Part shown: piece by piece, positions 15,245 to 22,314 of the stretch
Layout of the letters: each line of letters begins with the position of its first letter
Numbering within the stretch: position 1 is the first letter of the stretch
DNA from: Candidatus Brocadiia bacterium
Lineage (GTDB): Bacteria; Planctomycetota; MHYJ01; WSZJ01
DNA: 22,943 nt
Assembly: GCA_013360825.1 (NCBI GenBank)
Contig: JABWAY010000021.1
Location: 1 to 22,943, forward strand
Direction: 5' to 3'
Made by a program: the position numbers and the translations under genes
The notes under the pieces: generated by a model
What the model saw: the letters and a program-made list of their open reading frames with translations, nothing else
Databases searched by the model: none
What the model was told of the DNA's origin: nothing

Positions 15245-15901
15245 TCAGAGCTGTTCGAAGTGAACGCTGCGCTTGCGCACTTCCTTCATCAGCGCACGGA
15301 TCTTTTCCTTCAGCTCGACCGGGGAGGCGATCCCGGGAACCTCGAGGCGCGGATGGGTCGCGTCGGTGGAGATGATCGTGACCGTGCCGACGTTGAAGAT
15401 CCTCTCGATGATTCCCTGCGAGGTCGAGACGTCGTCCACCCGGATCAGCTCCAGCTCCTCCACATCCCGCCCGATCAGGCCGCGCTGGACGAAAAAGCGC
15501 TGGGTGGTCAGGCGATACCGGAGCGTCATGCGGCGCCAGAGGGCGGTGGATCCGGCCCAGAGCAGGGGGATCGGGGAGAGCACGACGAAGACCCACACGA
15601 ACCAGCCCCGGCCGTGGAACCAGCTGTCGCGCCCGGAGAGAAGGAAATAGGCGATCCAGAGGCCCACGAACCAGGCGCCGGCGAGGAGGAACGCGCCGCC
15701 GAGCGACCGCGGGCTGTACCGCCCGGTCCAGAGCTCGCTCTCCTTCGACGGCTCCGTCAGCGCCTCCGCCGGCCTGCTGGAATCCGCCGGCGCGATCCCC
15801 GGAGGTTTCGACGGACGCGCCGCGCCCCCCTGCGGGGCCCCGCACTTGTTGCAGAACCCGCTTTCCTCGGGAATCTCGACGCCGCATCTGCTGCAGAACA
15901 T
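15245..15901 (-). CDS. Zinc-ribbon membrane protein with bacterial PH domain
   Basis: The 218-residue protein has three parts. Residues 1-22 form a zinc ribbon with C3, C6, C17 and C20. After a disordered Pro/Ser-rich stretch come two membrane helices (about 67-90 and 97-120). The rest is a YdbS-like bPH_2 domain (about 125-205), with RYRLTTQRFFVQRGLIGRD and VGTVTIISTD as recognisable strands. It should sit in the inner membrane with ribbon and PH domain in the cytoplasm. Function is unknown. It is the last gene of the minus operon, 13 bases after the HTH gene, and I see no clear Shine-Dalgarno sequence before its ATG. Confidence 0.85.
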   Translation of the reverse strand: MFCSRCGVEIPEESGFCNKCGAPQGGAARPSKPPGIAPADSSRPAEALTEPSKESELWTGRYSPRSLGGAFLLAGAWFVGLWIAYFLLSGRDSWFHGRGWFVWVFVVLSPIPLLWAGSTALWRRMTLRYRLTTQRFFVQRGLIGRDVEELELIRVDDVSTSQGIIERIFNVGTVTIISTDATHPRLEVPGIASPVELKEKIRALMKEVRKRSVHFEQL

Positions 15902-15914
15902 GCGTTCGGCCGGA

Positions 15915-16253
15915 TCAGCGATCCAGGCCCAGCTCCTCGCGGAAGGAGCGCTTGTGCACGCGCTCGATCATGTCGCTCGACTGCCGGATGTACTTCACGA
16001 TGTCGGACCGTCCCCAGGACGGGTGCGACTCGACCTGGGCCAGAACCTCGTCGAAAACCTCGCGCCGGATCGCCATCCGCTTGCCGATCTTGAGCTTCTT
16101 GAAGTCATACCCCAGCTTGCGGGCCGTCCCGAACACCCTGTCCAGCGTCTCCCGGGAGAACCGCTCCCCGGGTTCCTCGCTCAGGATCCTCCGGACGAGC
16201 TCCACGTCCATCTTCAGGGCGTCCGCGACATCCTTGAGCGTCCGCGCGGCCAT
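15915..16253 (-). CDS. Short protein with LacI-type helix-turn-helix, no effector domain
   Basis: The first 50 of 112 residues match the LacI-family HTH: TLKDVADALKMDVELVRRIL is the helix-turn-helix and RETLDRVFGTARKLGYD the end of the domain, with the typical LGYD close. The sugar-binding domain of about 270 residues that normally follows is missing. Instead there are about 60 charged residues (KIGKRMAIRREVFDE to the end) with predicted helices. The protein may be a DNA-binding regulator that does not sense sugars, or may have another nucleic-acid role. The ATG lies one base after the TPR gene stop (TGACATG), with GGGAGGGG upstream inside that gene. Position between TPR and PH genes gives no target. 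Confidence 0.8.
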   Translation of the reverse strand: MAARTLKDVADALKMDVELVRRILSEEPGERFSRETLDRVFGTARKLGYDFKKLKIGKRMAIRREVFDEVLAQVESHPSWGRSDIVKYIRQSSDMIERVHKRSFREELGLDR

Positions 16254-16254
16254 G

Positions 16255-16779
16255 TCAGGCCCCTCCCGACGAAGGAGAGGACTCGGTCCGCGAGCGCCGG
16301 GACTCCTCGTCGCGCAGCCGGGCGAGCTCCTGAAGCGCGGCGGGGTAGTTGGGGCAGAGGCGGACGGCCTCCTCCAGCGCGCGGATCGCCTCGCGCAGGT
16401 CCCCCTTCTGCACGAAAATCCGGCTGAGGTTGAAGTACGGGTAGTGCCGCGGGTCGTAGCGCTTCGCATCGATCGCCTGCCGGAGGAACGGGATCGCCTC
16501 GTCCAGCTTCCCCAGCTCGATCAGGTAGGCGCCGATGTCGTTGTAGGGATTCCCGTACGCCGGGTCGAGCGCGATCGCCTTCTTGCACTCCTCGATCGCG
16601 TCCGGGAGCCGTCCCTGGTAGCTGTAGGTCCATCCGAGAAACGTGTGCGCCTCAGGGAGGGGGTGGATCTCGATGGACTTCCGGTAGAGCTCGGACGCCT
16701 TCTCCAGGTCCCGCTGCATCTGGTGGCGGAACGCCTGGTCCAGCCAGAACTCCGCGTGCTCACGGCGATGGATCCCCAT
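16255..16779 (-). CDS. Tetratricopeptide-repeat protein
   Basis: A 174-residue TPR protein with about four regular repeats between residues 10 and 155. Clear ones are AHTFLGWTYSYQGRLPDAIE (about 44-63), NPYNDIGAYLIELGKLDEAI and PYFNLSRIFVQKGDLREAIR, each followed by an amphipathic helix and a DP or NY turn. The tail is short and rich in Ser and Arg. It has no signal peptide and is probably a cytoplasmic scaffold. Start codon and upstream stop form TGACATG with the M24 peptidase gene, with GGAG about 11 bases upstream. No specific function can be given. Confidence 0.88.
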   Translation of the reverse strand: MGIHRREHAEFWLDQAFRHQMQRDLEKASELYRKSIEIHPLPEAHTFLGWTYSYQGRLPDAIEECKKAIALDPAYGNPYNDIGAYLIELGKLDEAIPFLRQAIDAKRYDPRHYPYFNLSRIFVQKGDLREAIRALEEAVRLCPNYPAALQELARLRDEESRRSRTESSPSSGGA

Positions 16780-16780
16780 G

Positions 16781-17905
16781 TCAGGCGATCTCCAGGTTTT
16801 TCTGGTACGAGCAGAGATTCCGGCAGCCGTCCCGCGTCACCACCACGTCGTCTTCCACCCGCACCGCGCCGACCCCGGGATAATACAGTCCCGGCTCCAC
16901 CGTGATCACCATCCCGGGCTCCAGCTTCGCCCCGCGGGCACCCATCGGGGGCATCTCATGCACGTCCAGCCCGATCCCGTGCCCCGTGCCGTGGAAGAAT
17001 CCGACCGGCTTGCCGTCCCGCTTCTCCGTCTTGAACCCGAGATCGTCGAAGGTCTTCTTCACCGCGTTGTGCACCTCGGTCGAGTCGATCCCGGGACGGA
17101 TCGTCCGGATCGCCGCATCGAACGCCTGCTTCACGGCGGCATCGATCTTCTTCAGCTCCGGCGAGGCCTTCCCTTTCACCCAGGTCCGGGTCATGTCCGC
17201 GACGTACCCCGTCTTCATCGAACGCGGAAAGACGTCCACGATGATCGACTCGTTCGCCCGGAGCGGGCCCGTTCCCCGGCAGTGGGGGTCGGTCCCCTGC
17301 TCGCCGCACGCGACGATCGTGTGCGTCGCGAGGAGGTCGTTCTCGTAGAGGTGCCCGTCGATGATGCGCTTGACCGCCTCCGCCGTCAGCGGTGCGCCGC
17401 GATACCACAGCTCGTTCCCGCGGATCTCCGTCTCCTGGAAGGCCGCCCAGGCCCGCGCGAACGCGTCCTCGGTGTGCCGGATCGACTCGCGGATGTGCCC
17501 GATCTCCTCCTCCGTCTTGACCGTCCGCTCGGGAAAAAAAGGATCCTTCCGGTACGTCAGCGGGACTCCCTTGCCGCGCAGCATGTCCGCCATCTGGATC
17601 GGGAAGGAGGCGGGAACGATCGCGCGGTCGACGCCGCGTTTCTCGAGGATCCGGGCCACAACGTCGGCGATCGTGTGTTTCGTGAACCCCTCGTCCTTCA
17701 GCTCCTTCTCCGCCGCCGACAGGCTCAGCACCTCGTCCACCCGGGCCTCCGTCGCGCCGCGGTTCAGCTCCAGGTCGTTGAGCAGCAGCAGCGTCCGTCC
17801 CCCGATTTCCATGTAGAAGACAGGGTCGCCGACCTGGAACCGCGTCCGGTAGAGGAGATTCGCATCCTGGGTGCTGGCGGCGTACATGAGCAGCGCTTCG
17901 GGCAT
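16781..17905 (-). CDS. M24-family Xaa-Pro peptidase
   Basis: The 374-residue enzyme has an N-terminal creatinase-like domain (1 to about 130) and a C-terminal pita-bread domain. All five metal ligands are visible: D224 and D237 (VDVF and VADMTRT), H309 in GTGHGIG, E337 in TVEPG and E351 in RVEDD. It should release N-terminal residues before proline from peptides in the cytoplasm, or hydrolyse Xaa-Pro dipeptides. The start is set at ATG 17905 because GGAG lies eight bases upstream; the frame stays open further upstream, but only as a shadow of dsbD. It heads the minus operon with TPR, HTH and PH genes. Confidence 0.93.
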   Translation of the reverse strand: MPEALLMYAASTQDANLLYRTRFQVGDPVFYMEIGGRTLLLLNDLELNRGATEARVDEVLSLSAAEKELKDEGFTKHTIADVVARILEKRGVDRAIVPASFPIQMADMLRGKGVPLTYRKDPFFPERTVKTEEEIGHIRESIRHTEDAFARAWAAFQETEIRGNELWYRGAPLTAEAVKRIIDGHLYENDLLATHTIVACGEQGTDPHCRGTGPLRANESIIVDVFPRSMKTGYVADMTRTWVKGKASPELKKIDAAVKQAFDAAIRTIRPGIDSTEVHNAVKKTFDDLGFKTEKRDGKPVGFFHGTGHGIGLDVHEMPPMGARGAKLEPGMVITVEPGLYYPGVGAVRVEDDVVVTRDGCRNLCSYQKNLEIA

Positions 17906-18034
17906 GGAAGAACTCCGCAAGGAATGCATCGAAGATATCACCTGCACCGGCCGGGGTCCACGCCGTTTGGAGGGAATGGCCGGGGGGCGCGCGGCGTTGA
18001 TGCACATGATCGAGCAGGACTGGGCGTTCCTTCC

Positions 18035-18040
18035 TACAAT
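18035..18040 (+). promoter_or_regulatory. Possible -10 element for dsbD
   Basis: TACAAT, 27 bases before the dsbD ATG, stands out in the G+C-rich divergent spacer 17906-18067. I find no convincing -35 hexamer at 16-18 bases, so confidence is low. The rest of the spacer shows no clear hairpin or repeat. Confidence 0.25.
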
Positions 18041-18067
18041 GCCCGGCTCCACTTTCCGGGGATCCCG

Positions 18068-20383
18068 ATGAGACTGGCCCTCGCCCTGCTGTTCGCGCTC
18101 GCCGCGCCTCTGTGGGCGCAGATCGGCGGGGAGGACGCGCAGGCGGAGTTGTCCGGGCGGGTGCTGAAGTTCGAGCCCGCGACGCCCCGGCGCGGGGAGT
18201 CGGCGGTCGCGCACATCGAGCTGGAGATTCCGGCGGGGTGGCATGTCTACGGAGCGGTGAACAAGGGGACAAGCGGGGTTCTCACGACGTTCACGCCGAG
18301 TTCCGGCCCGCTGCGGGCGGCGGGGGCGGTGCGGGAACCTGCTCCGTCGAAGCACGAGCAGGTGTTCAAGACCGGATATCGCGAGTCGTACGAGTACCAC
18401 AAGGGGCCGCGGGCGGTCTTCGAAGTCCCGGTGACGGTGACCGGCGACGCGGTCACGGGGGCCAACCCCGTCGTCTTCACGGTCCACCACATGCTCTGCT
18501 CGGATGCGCTCTGCCTGGATGCCGCGGACCTCGAGATCCAGGCGGCGCTCACGGTCGCCGAGGGGGATCCCCCGGGAGAGGACGTCGATCCCGTCCTGTC
18601 CGGGAGGGTCGTGTCGGTGTCCCCCGCGGAGGCGCGGAGGGGCGAGACCGTCACCGCGAAGGTGGAGATCGCGATCCCGCGCGGGTGGCACATCTACCCG
18701 GCGGCCAGGCAGACGGAAGGGCTGCCGACGGAGTTCGGCGTCGCGGTCGGGCCGTTCACCGCCGGTCCGCCCGTCGAGCCGAAGCCGCTCCATCACCGCA
18801 AGGAGTACGACAACGGATTCGTGCAGGAGTACGACTACCACGAAGGAACGCTGCTGTTCGAGGTCCCCCTGACGGTGACCGGCGCGGCGGTTCCGGGAGA
18901 GGCGGGGTTCGAGCTGGGCGTGAAGCACATGCTCTGCACCTTCGAGGTCTGCCTGGACCCCGCCGTCCTGAGGGTGGCGGGGAAGATCCGGATCCTCGAG
19001 GGCGGCGTCGCCCCCCCCGCCGCCGGGGCCGGCCCGGCCGGGACGACAGCGGGCGATAAACCCGGCCTGGCCGCCTTCCTGCTCCTCGCCGTCTCCACCG
19101 GGCTGATCACCCTCATCACCCCGTGCGTCTTCCCGATGATCCCGATCACCGTCTCGTTCTTCACCAAGCAGGCCTCGGGAAACCGCGGCGGGACCTTCGG
19201 CCTCGCGGCGACCTACGGGATCGGGATCGTCGTCAGCTACACGCTCATCGGCTTCATCGTCTCGACCCTTCTCGGCGAGGACGGCGCGGCGCGGTTCAGC
19301 GGCAATCCCTGGGTCAATCTCGCCATCTGCGCCGTCTTCGTCGTCTTCGCGTTCTCGCTCTTCGGCTGGTTCGAGCTGGTGCTGCCCGGAAGCGTCACCG
19401 ACAGGCTCTCGGCGCAGGGCCGGAGCGGGTTCGTGGGCGCGTTCCTGCTCGGACTGACCTTCGCGATCACGGCGTTCACATGCGCCGCTCCGTTCGCGGC
19501 ATCGCTGCTCGCGTTCGCGGTCCAGGGAGAACGCAGCTGGGCGCTGCTCGGGTTCCTCGTCTACTCCGCCACGATGGCCGTCCCGTTCTTCCTGCTCGGC
19601 CTCTTTCCCAACGCGCTCAAGGCGCTCCCGCGGTCCGGCGGCTGGCTGAACGCGGTGAAAGTGGTGATGGGGTTTGTGGAGCTTGCGGCCGCGTGCAAAT
19701 TCCTGGCGAATGCGGACAGCGCGTGGCGGTGGGAGCTGGTCTCCCGTTCCGGCGTGCTGGCGTTCTGGGTCGCGTGCTTCGGCACCGCCTCGATCTACCT
19801 GTTCGGCCTGTTCCGGCTGGAGCACGACGACGCGAAAGGACATCTCAGCGTCCCGCGCATGCTCTGGGCGGTCGTCCTCGCCACGATCAGCCTGTTCCTG
19901 GCGAGCGGGCTGACGGGGCGCCACCTCGGAATCGTCGAGGCCTACCTGCCGCTCCCCGAAAAGCACGCCTGGGTCGCGACGGGCGGCGGGGGAGGGGGCG
20001 GCGGCGGCGGCGAAAAGCATGCGGAAATCGACTCGTACTCGGCGGCGCTGGCCGCCGGGAAGTCCCAGAAGCGCCCGATCTTTCTCGAGTTCACCGCGTT
20101 CAACTGAACCAACTGCCGCACGCTCGAGAACACCGTGCTGGTCAGCACGGAGGTGACGAAGGAACTGGAGAGGTTCGTGCGGGCGAAGCTGTGGACCGGT
20201 CCGGGGGAGGCCAACGCCGATGAGAACAACAGGGCCCGCCTCTCGTACGGAACGGCGGCGCTTCCCCTCCTCGTCCTGCTGGACTCGGACGGAAAGGAAC
20301 TCGCCCGGCTGCCGAAGCCGGGCCGCGCGAACTTCGTGATCACCGAGGAACAATTGCTGGAAGAGCTCCGGAAAATCCGGTAG
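18068..20383 (+). CDS. dsbD: Selenocysteine-containing DsbD-type thiol:disulfide reductase (TGA at 20105 read as Sec)
   Basis: DsbD takes electrons from cytoplasmic thioredoxin through the inner membrane to periplasmic thiols. Order: signal peptide (1-18); two tandem DsbD-alpha domains, each with a C-x4-C pair (C144/C149 and C290/C295); about eight membrane segments (335-625) with redox cysteines C353 (TPCVFP) and C472 (FTCAAP); a ten-glycine linker; and a thioredoxin domain (about 650-771). In-frame TGA (20105-20107) falls at residue 680 in FTAFN-Sec-TNCRTLEN, where the family has the first Cys of CxxC. The frame continues to TAG at 20381, carrying the rest of the fold (PLLVLLDSDGKELARL). 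A SECIS-like hairpin follows. Without recoding the product would lose its whole active site. trxA is next. SelA/B/C/D are not in the window. Confidence 0.88.
20105..20107 (+). other. Recoded TGA codon, proposed selenocysteine 680
   Basis: The TGA is in frame with 679 codons before and 91 sense codons after it. The following codons read Thr-Asn-Cys-Arg, so the site is U-x-x-C in place of C-x-x-C. A Cys-to-Sec change needs only TGC or TGT to TGA, and the aligned family position is Cys. Confidence 0.82.
20133..20150 (+). promoter_or_regulatory. Putative bacterial SECIS element
   Basis: CCGUGCU (20133-20139) pairs perfectly with AGCACGG (20144-20150) around the tetraloop GGUC. The loop starts 32 bases after the TGA. 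The E. coli fdhF SECIS, bound by SelB, has the same GGUC loop on a GCA/UGC stem; here the stem top is GCU/AGC. As I recall, bacterial SECIS models require a small loop with an early G about 16-37 bases after UGA, which this meets. The bulged U of the fdhF minihelix is not present. An alternative fold extends the stem with CACC/GGUG (20131-20134 with 20152-20155) around a GGA bulge. Confidence 0.75.
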
Positions 20384-20435
20384 ATCGATTCCCCCTGCCG
20401 CGGGAGATGCGGCGACATCGCGAAAGGAACGGAAC

Positions 20436-20756
20436 ATGGGCAATGCGATCGAGCTGGCCGACGACAAATTCGACGCGGCGATCGGTGAGAAGGGCGTGGC
20501 CGTGGTGGACTTCTGGGCGACCTGGTGCGGCCCGTGCAAGAAAGTCGGACCGATCATGGAGGAACTCGCGACGCAGTTCGCGGGGAAGGCCCGGATCTAC
20601 AAGATGGACGTCGACAGCAACCAGGGGGCGCCCGCTCGGTTCGGGGTGATGTCGATCCCGACGGTCGTCTTTTTCAAGGACGGCAAGGAGGTCGACCGCG
20701 TCGTGGGAGCCCAGACGAAGCAGGCCTTCGAGGCCAAGGTTACGGCGCTCCTGTAG
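20436..20756 (+). CDS. trxA: Thioredoxin
   Basis: A 106-residue classical thioredoxin with VDFWATWCGPCKK and active-site cysteines C31 and C34. The cis-proline loop MSIPTVVFF near residue 70 and the buried D25 are also present. There is no signal peptide, so it is cytoplasmic. AAGGA seven bases before ATG supports the start. It lies 52 bases after dsbD on the same strand. Thioredoxin is the known electron donor to the membrane domain of DsbD, so the pair probably forms one electron route to the periplasm. This thioredoxin has Cys, not Sec, in its active site. Confidence 0.96.
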   Translation: MGNAIELADDKFDAAIGEKGVAVVDFWATWCGPCKKVGPIMEELATQFAGKARIYKMDVDSNQGAPARFGVMSIPTVVFFKDGKEVDRVVGAQTKQAFEAKVTALL

Positions 20757-20774
20757 GGGAACCGCGGCGGGATC

Positions 20775-20792
20775 GCCGGGCCGATGCCCGGC
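20775..20792. terminator. Hairpin between convergent trxA and exonuclease genes
   Basis: GCCGGGC (20775-20781) and GCCCGGC (20786-20792) form a perfect 7-bp stem around CGAT. It lies 19 bases after the trxA stop and 26 bases beyond the stop of the minus-strand exonuclease gene, so it could end transcription from both sides. No T-run follows on either strand. Confidence 0.5.
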
Positions 20793-20817
20793 CCGGCGGC
20801 CCCGCGCGCAGGGGAAT

Positions 20818-21396
20818 TCAGGCCCAGGTCACCGGGACCTTCTTCGGACCGCTCCAGGACTCGATCATCACGAACTTCTTCTCGACGCCGTGCTTCCACA
20901 CGTCGGCCGTGATCTTCACGTCGTCCTTGCAGTACCGGATCAGCGTCTCCCACTCGCCCTTCCGGAACCACTCGATCGCCTGCAGCCCGTGCCCGCTTTT
21001 CTTCGTCCCGAGCGTGGCGGCGGCGACCGAGTCAAGTTTCACCCGGTGCCCGAGGATCTTCGTGAGGTCCTCGAGGATGTCGAAGGAGTTCACCGTCGAC
21101 CAGTCGAGCTTCGTGTAGCGGCCCAGGACGGCGTAGTCGAAGGACTTGTGGTTGAAGCCGATCACGCGCCCGGCGGCGCGGAGTTCTTCGATCAGCGCGG
21201 GCGCCTCGTTCTCGCGGTAGACGTGAAACTCGCCGGTGTCCGGGGCGAGCGTCACGCCGACCGACATCCGGAGCTCCGACATCCGGTTGCGGCCGCCGAC
21301 GTCGTCGAACGAATTCTGGGTTTCCAGGTCGAAGACGATCGTCCGCTGCGTGGAGCGCGGCGCGCCGAACAGAAGTCCCTGGGACGGATCAGCCAT
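20818..21396 (-). CDS. DEDDy-type 3'-5' exonuclease-like (RNase H-fold, YprB-like) protein
   Basis: The 192-residue protein has the three exonuclease motifs: D23 and E25 in FDLETQ (Exo I), D87 in GFNHKSFD (Exo II), and Y155 with D159 in YCKDD (Exo III, DEDDy class). It resembles the ribonuclease-H-like domain found in YprB and at the end of some helicases, here standing alone. The likely activity is metal-dependent 3'-5' digestion of DNA or RNA; the substrate is unknown. The SGHGLQAIEWFRKGEWETLI segment is shared by that group. It lies 63 bases downstream of the hydrolase gene but after a probable terminator, so it may have its own promoter. Confidence 0.85.
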   Translation of the reverse strand: MADPSQGLLFGAPRSTQRTIVFDLETQNSFDDVGGRNRMSELRMSVGVTLAPDTGEFHVYRENEAPALIEELRAAGRVIGFNHKSFDYAVLGRYTKLDWSTVNSFDILEDLTKILGHRVKLDSVAAATLGTKKSGHGLQAIEWFRKGEWETLIRYCKDDVKITADVWKHGVEKKFVMIESWSGPKKVPVTWA

Positions 21397-21435
21397 GGCG
21401 GGCCGTTCTACGCCGGTCCGCGCGGTGCGTACAGG

Positions 21436-21456
21436 AAAACCCGCCGCCGCGCGGCG
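21436..21456 (-). terminator. Intrinsic terminator after the MBL hydrolase gene
   Basis: Read on the minus strand, CGCCGC (21456-21451) and GCGGCG (21447-21442) form a 6-bp stem around GCG. GG and TTTT (21439-21436) follow. It begins four bases after the stop codon, which fits termination of the queD-hydrolase operon. The T-run is short. Confidence 0.45.
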
Positions 21457-21459
21457 CGT

Positions 21460-22314
21460 TCAGAACGCGACCGTCTCTCCCGCGACGACCCGCCCGCGGT
21501 CGTCCAGTTTCACCCGGCACCCGGGCACCTTCGGATCGTGCTCGAAGGCGAGAATCCAGTTCTCACGCGCCGCGCGCTGGAGGACGTCGTGCTTCTCCTG
21601 CATCGAGAGCAGGGCATTGAGGTCGTACCCCATGACCCAGGTCACGGGAAGGTGCGTGAGTGTGGGGATGAGGTCGGCGCAGTAGAACAGCGACCCCTCG
21701 GGGCCGGTGATCAGCGGAAGCTGCTGGCCGAACGTGTGCCCGTCGCAGCGGATCATCCCCAGCCCGGGGTAGATCTCCTCGGGCCCGTCGATCACCGTCA
21801 GCCCGGGGGCGTCGCCCAGGGGGCCGACATGGTCCGCGAGGTAGCTGGCCTTCTCCCGGTCGTGCGGCGTGCGCGCCCAGTCGAGGTTCCTGCTCTGCAC
21901 CCAGTGCCGCGCCGCGGGGAAGACCAGCTGCGGTTTTCCCGAGGCGTCGAGCCTCGAGAGCCCGCCCGCGTGGTCGAAATGGAGGTGCGTCAGGACGAGA
22001 TCCGTGACGTCGCCGGGCCTGACCCCGTGCGCGGCCAGCCCGCGCTCCAGGTCCGAGGCGGCGTTGTCGAACCGGAAGATCTCCGCGAGCTTCGGCGTCC
22101 ACTTGTTCCCCGCGCCGCAGTCGATCAGCACCGTCCGGCCGTGGCCGCGGAGAAGAAGCGCGCGCATGCCGAGCTCGATCCGGTTCCGGTCGTCGGGTGG
22201 ATTCGTCTTCGACCACATCGTCCAGGGAACGACGCCGAACATCGCGCCGCCGTCGAGCCAGAACCGCCCCGTGTCGACGCCGTCCACCCGCCATCCGCCC
22301 AGTGTGAGACTCAT
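21460..22314 (-). CDS. Metallo-beta-lactamase-fold hydrolase
   Basis: This 284-residue enzyme has the complete dinuclear zinc set: H110-x-H112-x-D114-H115 in THLHFDHAGG, then H193 (DGHTFGQQ), D214 (CADLIP) and H259 (FEHDPK). The N-terminal part (WLDGGAMFGVVPWTMWSK) is typical of MBL hydrolases related to lactonases and phosphotriesterase-like enzymes, so an ester or lactone substrate is possible. There is no signal peptide. The ATG at 22314 overlaps the queD stop (ATGA); the frame is open upstream only as a shadow of queD. Coupling to queD does not itself show a role in queuosine synthesis. Fold and metal site are sure; the substrate is not. Confidence 0.9.
   Translation of the reverse strand: MSLTLGGWRVDGVDTGRFWLDGGAMFGVVPWTMWSKTNPPDDRNRIELGMRALLLRGHGRTVLIDCGAGNKWTPKLAEIFRFDNAASDLERGLAAHGVRPGDVTDLVLTHLHFDHAGGLSRLDASGKPQLVFPAARHWVQSRNLDWARTPHDREKASYLADHVGPLGDAPGLTVIDGPEEIYPGLGMIRCDGHTFGQQLPLITGPEGSLFYCADLIPTLTHLPVTWVMGYDLNALLSMQEKHDVLQRAARENWILAFEHDPKVPGCRVKLDDRGRVVAGETVAF

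Noticed and set aside
20105..20107. Frameshift or pseudogene at dsbD
   Set aside because: No frame change is needed, flanking codons keep the family pattern, and no other damage is visible. A single-base sequencing error cannot be excluded from this sequence alone.
20105..20383. dsbD ending at the TGA, with a separate small gene starting at GTG 20135
   Set aside because: The stop would remove the catalytic Cys and most of the thioredoxin fold, and the small ORF would begin in the middle of the fold without a ribosome binding site. One recoded gene explains both pieces.
17906..20557. Upstream extension of the M24 peptidase frame across dsbD
   Set aside because: The open frame is antisense to dsbD, and the M24 family's normal N-terminus begins at 17905 behind a good GGAG.
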